DNA of 64,000 bases from DASQEH01 sp963765725 (lineage in GTDB: Bacteria; Actinomycetota; Actinomycetes; Propionibacteriales; Nocardioidaceae). Location: assembly GCA_963765725.1 (NCBI GenBank), contig CAVXXI010000001.1, positions 186,001 to 250,000 of the forward strand. The letters are read 5' to 3'. Position numbers and translations under genes: made by a program. The notes beneath the pieces are model-generated. The model had not been told where the DNA came from, made no database searches, and worked only from the letters and a program-made list of their open reading frames with translations. Below, piece by piece: positions 52,636 to 58,449 of this stretch (the first letter of the stretch is position 1; every line of letters starts with the position of its first letter).

Positions 52636-52641
52636 AGTCTA
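52636..52641 (-). promoter_or_regulatory. Possible -10 element for the T-box/aspS transcript
   Basis: TAGACT on the minus strand lies about 16 bases before the first base of the T-box outer stem region, where a start of transcription would place the leader correctly. No convincing -35 is seen upstream. Confidence 0.3.
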
Positions 52642-52689
52642 GCCCCGGCGGGAGGCGCTCGTCGCCGGCGTTTGTGGCACGCTGGAGCG

Positions 52690-53460
52690 ATGTGTGGTCG
52701 GTACGCGTCGAGCCGCAAGCCCGAGGATCTCGTCGAGGAGTTCGACGTGGACCGGGTGGACGTGTCGGAGGCGCTCCAGCCGGACTACAACGTCGCGCCC
52801 ACCGACTCGGTGTACGCGGTCATGGACCGGATCCCGAAGACGGCCCCGGACGCGCCGCCAGAGCGCCGGCTGGCAACGGTCAGCTGGGGGCTCGTCCCGT
52901 CATGGGCCAAGGACCGCAGTATCGGCTCGCGACTGATCAACGCCCGCTTCGAGACCCTCGCGGAGAAGCCGGCCTTCCGCCGCGCCTTCGCCAAGCGGCG
53001 CTGCCTGCTGCCCGCCGACGGTTACTACGAGTGGTACGCGACCTCCCAGACCGGTCCGCGCGGTAAGCCGATCAAGCAGCCGTTCTTCATCACGCCGAAG
53101 GACGGGGGAGTCCTGGCGATGGCCGGCGTCTACGAGATCTGGCGGGACTCGTCGGTGGCCGAGGACGAGCCTGGGGCGTTCCTGTGGTCCGCGTCGGTCA
53201 TCACCACGTCCGCGGAAGACGCCCTCGGGCATATCCACGACAGGATGCCGATGCTGGTGGAGCGTGCGGGCTACGACTCGTGGCTCGACGCGACGGCGAC
53301 CTCCACCGCGAACCTGCTCGACGTACTCGTTCCCGCCGCACCGGGCCGGCTGGAGGCGTACCCGGTCTCGACGGCGGTCAACAGCGTCCGCAACAACGGG
53401 CCGGAGCTGGTAGAGCCGCTCCCGGTCGAGCCGGAGCCCGGGGTGCTCTTCGAGACGTGA
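52690..53460 (+). CDS. SOS response-associated peptidase (SRAP/YedK/HMCES type)
   Basis: The 256-residue protein begins MCGRYASSRKPEDLVEEF, where Cys2 becomes the N-terminal residue that crosslinks to abasic sites in single-stranded DNA. Other conserved parts are LINARFETLAEKPAFRRAF (Asn), LPADGYYEWY (Glu) and HIHDRMPMLVE (His). It shields abasic sites from error-prone repair. The start is fixed by the need for Met-Cys. No clear LexA box is visible in the short upstream region shared with the aspS leader. Confidence 0.92.
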   Translation: MCGRYASSRKPEDLVEEFDVDRVDVSEALQPDYNVAPTDSVYAVMDRIPKTAPDAPPERRLATVSWGLVPSWAKDRSIGSRLINARFETLAEKPAFRRAFAKRRCLLPADGYYEWYATSQTGPRGKPIKQPFFITPKDGGVLAMAGVYEIWRDSSVAEDEPGAFLWSASVITTSAEDALGHIHDRMPMLVERAGYDSWLDATATSTANLLDVLVPAAPGRLEAYPVSTAVNSVRNNGPELVEPLPVEPEPGVLFET

Positions 53461-54089
53461 CCACCACCGTACGGAGAGTTCCCACGCCGCACGGGGACGC
53501 CCGTCTCCACACCGACCGCTCCCGGCACCCGCACGCGGCACTGGTCCTCGGGCACGGCGCCGGCCGTGGAGTGGACTCGCCCGACCTGGTGGCACTGGCG
53601 GCCGCGCTGCCGAGGCAGGGGGTGTCGGTGTTCCGGGTCGAGCAGCCGTGGCACGTGGCCGGCAAGCGGGTCGCGGGGCGTCCGCACCTGCTCGACGAGG
53701 CGACGGTCGCCTGCGTGAACGCGATCCGGGTGCGTACTCCGCTGGTCCTCGGCGGTCGCAGCGCCGGCGCCCGGGTGGCGTGCCGCCTCGCCGGCGCCCT
53801 GGGCGCGGTCGGCTGCCTGGCGTTGGCGTTCCCGCTGCATCCGCCCGGCCGACCGGAGTCGACCCGGCTGCCGGAGCTCGTGGCGGCCGGTGTCCCCACA
53901 CTCGTGATCCAGGGCGAGCGGGACGCCTTCGGCGGCCCCGACCAGTTCCCGCCGACGGTCGAGCTGGTGACCGTTCCCGACGCCGACCACGGCTTCGCGG
54001 TCCCGAGGCGGGCCGTGCTGTCCGCCGACGAGACGATGGCGCTCATCGTCGAGGCCGTGGTCGAGTGGGTCACGACGCGCGTCGGCTAG
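53457..54089 (+). CDS. Alpha/beta hydrolase family protein (KANL3/TEX30-like)
   Basis: The 210-residue protein has an opening HPHAALVLGHGAGRGVDSPD (oxyanion HGAG), a nucleophile elbow GGRSAGARVA, an acid in IQGERDAFGGP and His in VPDADHGFAV. This matches the small KANL3/TEX30-like hydrolases of unknown substrate. The GTG start overlaps the stop of the SRAP gene (GTGA), so the two are co-translated. The sigR promoter begins right at its stop codon. Confidence 0.82.
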   Translation: MTTTVRRVPTPHGDARLHTDRSRHPHAALVLGHGAGRGVDSPDLVALAAALPRQGVSVFRVEQPWHVAGKRVAGRPHLLDEATVACVNAIRVRTPLVLGGRSAGARVACRLAGALGAVGCLALAFPLHPPGRPESTRLPELVAAGVPTLVIQGERDAFGGPDQFPPTVELVTVPDADHGFAVPRRAVLSADETMALIVEAVVEWVTTRVG

Positions 54090-54115
54090 GGAATGGCGTA
54101 CGGTCCGGCGTCGTT
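54090..54115 (+). promoter_or_regulatory. SigR/SigH-type promoter
   Basis: GGAAT (54090-54094, preceded by G) and GTT (54113-54115) are separated by exactly 18 bases. This is the consensus recognised by SigR of Streptomyces and SigH of mycobacteria. It lies 60 bases before the first possible sigR start, so sigR is predicted to activate its own transcription under thiol-oxidative stress. Confidence 0.8.
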
Positions 54116-54174
54116 GCAGCAGGTGCACCGTACGTCGTGTCGGTGCACGCGCAAGGCAAGGGAGTTGGTCGTCC

Positions 54175-54909
54175 GTGCAGATGACGGTTGACACCGGCGG
54201 ACGGCCGATGAGCCCCGCTGAGGGTGGCGGCACCCGTGGGACGCTGTTCGAGCTCGAGCAGAAGAGCCGGCCGCTACCCTTGGACGTGATGACCCAGACA
54301 CCTGACACCGACGAGACCGTCGAGGAGCGCACCGCGAGGTTCGAGCGCGACGCTCTGGTCTACATCGACCAGCTGTACTCCGCTGCCATGCGGATGACGC
54401 GTAACCCGCAGGACGCCGAGGACCTCGTCCAGGAGACCTACGCCAAGGCGTTCGCGGCCTTCCACCAGTTCAGAGCGGGCACCAACCTCAAGGCATGGCT
54501 CTACCGCATCCTCACCAACGCCTACATCAACACCTACCGCAAGCGCCAACGCCAACCGATCCAGGATCCGCACGAGCAGATCGAGGACTGGCAGCTGGCA
54601 CGGGCGGAGACCCACACGTCGTCCGGCCTGAAGTCCGCGGAGATGCAGGCACTCGAAGGCCTGCCGGACAGCGACGTGAAGGAAGCGCTCCAGCAGATCC
54701 CCGAGGACTTCCGGCTCGCCGTGTACCTCGCCGACGTCGAGGGCTTCGCCTACAAGGAGATCGCAGAGATCATGGGGACTCCGGTCGGTACCGTGATGTC
54801 GCGCCTGCACCGCGGCCGCGGACAGCTGCGTACCCTGCTCGCCGACTATGCACGCGAACGCGGCCTCGTGCGCGGCGAGGCCGCCGCTCACGAAGAGGTT
54901 TCGCCATGA
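54175..54909 (+). CDS. sigR: ECF sigma factor SigR/SigH (thiol-oxidative stress)
   Basis: The protein has 244 residues from the GTG at 54175, or 206 from an ATG at 54289. The family core starts at ERTARFERDALVYIDQLYSAAMRMTRNPQDAEDLVQETYAKAF (region 2) and ends with IPEDFRLAVYLADVEGFAYKEIAEIMGTPVGTVMSRLHRGR (region 4). The upstream start has AAGGGAG and follows the autoregulated promoter, so it would make a form with an N-terminal extension of 38 residues, comparable to the unstable SigR' isoform of Streptomyces. The stop overlaps rsrA (ATGA). It controls thioredoxin and other thiol genes. Confidence 0.92.
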   Translation: MQMTVDTGGRPMSPAEGGGTRGTLFELEQKSRPLPLDVMTQTPDTDETVEERTARFERDALVYIDQLYSAAMRMTRNPQDAEDLVQETYAKAFAAFHQFRAGTNLKAWLYRILTNAYINTYRKRQRQPIQDPHEQIEDWQLARAETHTSSGLKSAEMQALEGLPDSDVKEALQQIPEDFRLAVYLADVEGFAYKEIAEIMGTPVGTVMSRLHRGRGQLRTLLADYARERGLVRGEAAAHEEVSP

Positions 54910-55187
54910 GCTGGAGCGGACACCACCCGGTGGACTGCAAGGACATCCTGCGGCGGACGTCGGAGTTCATCGACCACGAGCTGGCCGAGGCCGACTACTC
55001 CGAGATCCGCGCGCACCTCGAGGAGTGCGGTCCCTGCCTGCACTACGTCGAGGTGCAGCAGCTCGTCAAGGCGCTGGTAGCGCGCTCATGCGTCGAGCGG
55101 GCGCCCGTGGAGCTGCGCCAACGCGTGGTCTTCGAGCTGAGGCAGGGCCAGCTCGACCTTCAGCCGGGGCGGCTCGACCTCGACTGA
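54906..55187 (+). CDS. rsrA: Anti-sigma factor RsrA (zinc, redox-sensing)
   Basis: The 93-residue ZAS protein holds SigR inactive until disulphide formation releases zinc. Cys11 (HHPVDCKD), His37, Cys41 and Cys44 (HLEECGPC) and Cys62 (ARSCVE) fall on the same positions as in Streptomyces coelicolor RsrA; the neighbouring Cys61 is Ser here. The ATG overlaps the sigR stop by four bases, giving coupled synthesis of the pair. Confidence 0.93.
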   Translation: MSWSGHHPVDCKDILRRTSEFIDHELAEADYSEIRAHLEECGPCLHYVEVQQLVKALVARSCVERAPVELRQRVVFELRQGQLDLQPGRLDLD

Positions 55188-55242
55188 GATCCGGGCCGGC
55201 CGATCGCCTCAGACCGCGGTCGTCGCTGTGCGGGGTCGCTAC

Positions 55243-55317
55243 TCAGGTGTTGGGACGCTTGCCGTGGTTGGCTTTCTTCTTGCGCCGAGCGCGGCGCTTC
55301 CTGCCTGTCTTGCTCAT
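55243..55317 (-). CDS. 50S ribosomal protein bL37
   Basis: This 24-residue, very basic peptide (MSKTGRKRRARRKKKANHGK then RPNT) matches the tiny actinobacterial ribosomal protein bL37 described in mycobacterial ribosomes, with the conserved KANHGKRPN ending. AGGAG lies six bases before the ATG at 55317. The same frame is open far upstream, but only this end is protein-like. It is convergent with rsrA. Confidence 0.88.
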   Translation of the reverse strand: MSKTGRKRRARRKKKANHGKRPNT

Positions 55318-55349
55318 GGCTTCTCCTCGGTCGTGGGCGGCTGAGCTCT

Positions 55350-55931
55350 CTATTCTCTCAGACGATCCGGGCTCTCGGTGCCAGTCGCCGACGCGACCCT
55401 GCCCGCCGGCACATCGTCCCGGAACCCCACCAGCCGAATGCCGGGCGCCGGCTCCCAGTCGAGGCCGGGGTCGCGCCTGAACCCCAGCGACCTGTACAGG
55501 GCATGAGCCGGGGCCATCCCGTCGAGGGTGCACAGCACGAGCCCGTCGAGGCCGAGCTCTCTGCACCTGTCCCGGCATCTGCCGACGAGTGCCTTCGCCA
55601 GCCCCCGGCGGCGAGCCGACGGATCGACGGCCAGCATCCTGAACTCGCCCTCGCCCGGGGCGGCGAGCTCGCGGTACACCGACCCCGGCGGGCAGAAGGT
55701 CACCGTCGCCGACACCGTGTCCCCGACCGTGGCGACCCAGAGCTCGGCTTCGCGCAGGCGGTGATCGGCTGCACGCAGCTGGGCGACGTAGGCGTCGTCC
55801 GCCGCGACGTAACCGCTGTGGACATACGCCCTCACGGTGAGGTCTCCGACAGCGGCGACGTCCGCCGCCTTGGCCAGGCGAAGCTCGATCGCATCGGCCG
55901 GGGCCGACCCGGTGCTGCCGTCGCTGTTCAC
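55350..55931 (-). CDS. GNAT family N-acetyltransferase
   Basis: The 193-residue acetyltransferase has IELRLAKAADVAAVGDLTVRAY, the acetyl-CoA motif LAVDPSARRRGLAKALV and LYRSLGFRRDP near the end. The substrate is unknown. The GTG at 55931 is chosen because the domain starts about 20 residues later and the longer frame (to 56096) would run into the divergent pdtaS gene; its ribosome site is weak. The bL37 gene follows after 32 bases. Confidence 0.83.
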   Translation of the reverse strand: MNSDGSTGSAPADAIELRLAKAADVAAVGDLTVRAYVHSGYVAADDAYVAQLRAADHRLREAELWVATVGDTVSATVTFCPPGSVYRELAAPGEGEFRMLAVDPSARRRGLAKALVGRCRDRCRELGLDGLVLCTLDGMAPAHALYRSLGFRRDPGLDWEPAPGIRLVGFRDDVPAGRVASATGTESPDRLRE

Positions 55932-56001
55932 CCGGCCAATGTAGTCGCCGCACTGGGGCGCACCGGGCCGGTCAGCGGACCCGCGGCATAGAGTTCCTGA
56001 A

Positions 56002-57483
56002 GTGCCATCGCTGACGGAGGTCGCGCGCGACCACACCGATCTCGACGGCGACGCCGTGGACTGGTTGCACGTGCTCATCGCCGACTGGCAGATCATCGCC
56101 GATCTCAGCTTCGCCGATCTCGTCTTGTGGCTGCCAGACCGCGACGCTCACGGGTACTGGGGTGGCGCACAACGGCGCCCGACGACCGCTCCCACCGCCT
56201 TCGTCGACGACCTCGTCGGTGCGTTCGTTCCACGCGGGCGCCGTCCGTTGCTCGACGCTGCCTTCGACGAGGGGCGCATCGCCCGAGAGGGGGACCCGGA
56301 GTGGCGCGACCACGTCCCGGTACGGGTCGAGACGATCCCCGTGCTGCGGCAGGGTGCCGTGATCGGTGTGGTGGCCCGTAACACGAACCTCCTGGGGGTT
56401 CGGACTCCGAGCCGGTTGGAGCTGTCGTACCTCCAGACCGCGAGCGACCTGACCCGGATGGTGAGCCGGGGACGGTTCCCGTACGAGGACGAGTCCCGGG
56501 ACTGGTCGATGTCGCCCCAGGTCGGCGACGGTTTCGTGCGCGTCGACGCCGCCGGAGTGGTGACCTACGCCAGCCCGAACGCCCAGTCCGTCTACCACCG
56601 GCTGGGGCTGACCCGAGATCTCGTCGGCGAGCCGTTCGCCGAGCTCACGGCGTCGCTCGTCCCACCGTCGACCACACCGACCGACGAGACGCTGTCCGAG
56701 ACCCTGTCCGGACGGCGCCCGCGCGGCGCCGAGCTCAGCAACGCCGACGCCACGGTCGTCGTTCGGGTCTTCCCGCTGCGGCCAGGCGACGAGCACGAGG
56801 GCGCAGCTGTGCTGCTGAAGGACGTGACGGAGCTGCGCAGTCGTGAGCGGGACCTGCAGACGCTCGACGCGACGATCAGGGAGATCCATCACCGGGTCAA
56901 GAACAACCTGCAGACGGTCGCGGCGCTGCTGAGACTGCAGGCACGCCGGATGGATGTGCCCGAGGCCCGCCTCGCCCTCGAGGAGGCGGTGCGCAGGGTC
57001 GGCTCCATCGCCATCGTTCACGACACCCTGAGCGAGACCCTCGACGAGCAGGTGGACTTCGACCAGGTCTGTGACCGGTTGGGCGCCATGGTCTGTGACG
57101 TGGCGGCGGAGGCGGGCGACGTCGTCATCCGGCGCACGGGCAGCTTCGGTGCGCTACCCGCTCAGGTGGCGACCCCGCTGGCGGTCGCCGTGACGGAGCT
57201 CATGCACAATGCCGTCGAGCACGGCTTCGCCGGCCGGCCGGGCCGGCTGGACATCCGCGTGCGGCGCACCCGGTCGGCCCTCGCGGTCGACGTCGAGGAC
57301 GATGGCAAAGGGCTCCCGTCGGCTTTCGACGCCGCAACCTCGGGCGGTCTGGGCCTGTCCATCGTCCGCGCCCTGGTGGGGTCTGAGCTCGGGGGGCAGA
57401 TCGTGCTAGGCCCACGCCACGGAGGCGGCACGTCGGTGTCGATGCAGATCCCGGTCGCTGCGTCGGGGGCGGTCCGGGAGTGA
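56002..57483 (+). CDS. pdtaS: Sensor histidine kinase PdtaS (HWE/HisKA_2 type)
   Basis: The 493-residue cytoplasmic kinase has an N-terminal GAF-like domain (LHVLIADWQIIADLSFADLVLWLP), a PAS domain (VDAAGVVTYASPNAQSVYHRLG), a HisKA_2 dimerisation motif with the phosphorylated His in REIHHRVKNNLQTVAALLRLQARR, and an ATPase domain (ELMHNAVEHGFAG; VEDDGKGLP; GGLGLSIVRALV). In mycobacteria PdtaS phosphorylates PdtaR, an ANTAR-type RNA-binding antiterminator; no pdtaR is in the window. GTG start. It ends one base before the convergent whiB1 gene. Confidence 0.9.
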   Translation: MPSLTEVARDHTDLDGDAVDWLHVLIADWQIIADLSFADLVLWLPDRDAHGYWGGAQRRPTTAPTAFVDDLVGAFVPRGRRPLLDAAFDEGRIAREGDPEWRDHVPVRVETIPVLRQGAVIGVVARNTNLLGVRTPSRLELSYLQTASDLTRMVSRGRFPYEDESRDWSMSPQVGDGFVRVDAAGVVTYASPNAQSVYHRLGLTRDLVGEPFAELTASLVPPSTTPTDETLSETLSGRRPRGAELSNADATVVVRVFPLRPGDEHEGAAVLLKDVTELRSRERDLQTLDATIREIHHRVKNNLQTVAALLRLQARRMDVPEARLALEEAVRRVGSIAIVHDTLSETLDEQVDFDQVCDRLGAMVCDVAAEAGDVVIRRTGSFGALPAQVATPLAVAVTELMHNAVEHGFAGRPGRLDIRVRRTRSALAVDVEDDGKGLPSAFDAATSGGLGLSIVRALVGSELGGQIVLGPRHGGGTSVSMQIPVAASGAVRE

Positions 57484-57484
57484 C

Positions 57485-57733
57485 TCAGGCGCGGATGCGC
57501 GCCCGCGCCTTGCGGCGCTTGAGCGCCCGCCTCTCGTCTTCGGACATACCGCCCCACACCCCGTGATCCTGGCCGGCCTCCAGTGCCCACGCGAGGCACT
57601 GCTCCCGCACGTCGCAGCGACGGCACACCGCCTTGGCCTCCTCGATCTGAGAAAGTGCCGGGCCGGTGTTGCCGATCGGGAAGAACAGCTCCGGGTCCTC
57701 GTCGAGGCACGCGGAACGGTGGCGCCAATCCAT
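57485..57733 (-). CDS. whiB1: Iron-sulfur transcription factor WhiB1
   Basis: The 82-residue protein (MDWRHRSACLDEDPELFFPI) has the four [4Fe-4S] cysteines at 9, 37, 40 and 46 (KAVCRRCDVREQC), the GVWGG turn and a basic C-terminal tail (ALKRRKARARIRA) that binds DNA. WhiB1 is a nitric-oxide-sensitive, essential regulator in mycobacteria that binds the principal sigma factor. AGGAG lies ten bases before the ATG. A CRP-like palindrome stands upstream. Confidence 0.93.
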   Translation of the reverse strand: MDWRHRSACLDEDPELFFPIGNTGPALSQIEEAKAVCRRCDVREQCLAWALEAGQDHGVWGGMSEDERRALKRRKARARIRA

Positions 57734-57794
57734 GGCGGTGCAGCTCCTGTCCGAACGGTGGGGTGTGTCGAGTCCTCGCCACACCAGTGCGGGT

Positions 57795-57818
57795 GCTTCG
57801 TGAAGTATTTCACGAAGC
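57795..57818. promoter_or_regulatory. CRP-like palindrome upstream of whiB1
   Basis: GCTTCGTGAA (57795-57804) and TTCACGAAGC (57809-57818) form a perfect 10-bp inverted repeat with a four-base spacer. The core GTGA-N6-TCAC is the CRP/FNR half-site pattern. It lies 62 bases upstream of the whiB1 start. In Mycobacterium tuberculosis whiB1 is under direct CRP control, so the match is meaningful. A hairpin in RNA is the alternative reading. Confidence 0.65.
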
Positions 57819-57975
57819 ATGCCACGACGCAGCGCACGAGGCGCTGACCAGCGACTACCCGCAGGTACATCTGAATCGTCGCAAGAGTAGCGGCCCTGCA
57901 CAAGCCCTGTCCTGCTGTCTGCTGCGTCACATCACGGACGGCTGCCACGGATCGTTATGGAGCGCGTGCGCAGCG

Positions 57976-58004
57976 TTGTTATTTGACGTATTGTGTCCTA
58001 TAAC
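57976..58004 (+). promoter_or_regulatory. Promoter of the small membrane protein / GGDEF gene pair
   Basis: TTGTTA (57976-57981), a 17-base spacer and TATAAC (57999-58004) lie 52 bases before the start at 58056. The stretch is strikingly AT-rich for this genome. TGTTAT (57977-57982) and ATAACA (58000-58005) make an inverted repeat across the promoter, a possible operator. The remaining part of the 57734-58055 gap holds the whiB1 leader and the CRP-like site; I see no gene in it. Confidence 0.55.
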
Positions 58005-58055
58005 AGACCTTTGCGCGTGACGTAGTGGCGTGGTGCCCTGGCTACGCTGAAGTGC

Positions 58056-58445
58056 ATGCAGGGGCACGCCAGCGGATGGATCAAGGGAGGAGCCGCCTTG
58101 GTGGCTCTCGAAGCCCTTGCGCTGCTCGTGCTGGCAGGAGCTGCGGTGTTCACGCTGCACTCGAACCGGCTCGTTCTCGGCGCCACCAACGCGGCCTTCT
58201 TCTGCGTCTACGGAGTCGGCCTCGCCGTCTGCGCTCGCGGACTGGCGCGGCTGCGTAGCTGGGCGCGGGGTCCGGTCGTGCTCGCACAGCTCATCCAGTT
58301 GGGCATCGCCTGGAGCTTCGCTTCCCGTACCACCGCGTGGCTGAGCATCGTGCTGGCAGTTCCAGCGGTACTGGTCCTCGCCGTCGTCCTAGCGCCCTCG
58401 ACCACCCATGCGCTGTACGGCGGCGAGTCGGCCGACAGTGGTTGA
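58056..58445 (+). CDS. Small integral membrane protein of unknown function
   Basis: The 129-residue protein has four hydrophobic helices (ALVALEALALLVLAGAAVF; LVLGATNAAFFCVYGVGLAV; GPVVLAQLIQLGIAWSF; AWLSIVLAVPAVLVLAVVLA). No motif is recognised. GGGAGG lies about ten bases inside the start of the frame, so the precise start is not settled; ATG 58056 fits the promoter above. It ends a few bases before the GGDEF/EAL gene and is likely co-transcribed with it. Confidence 0.7.
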   Translation: MQGHASGWIKGGAALVALEALALLVLAGAAVFTLHSNRLVLGATNAAFFCVYGVGLAVCARGLARLRSWARGPVVLAQLIQLGIAWSFASRTTAWLSIVLAVPAVLVLAVVLAPSTTHALYGGESADSG

Positions 58446-58449
58446 GCTG

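Noticed and set aside
52640..52690. LexA (SOS) box in front of the SRAP gene
   Set aside because: No GAAC-N4-GTTC-like or related dyad was found in the short region before the start.
55243..55953. A 236-codon open frame on the minus strand
   Set aside because: Only the last 24 codons, preceded by AGGAG, are a real gene (bL37); the rest is the shadow of the GNAT gene.
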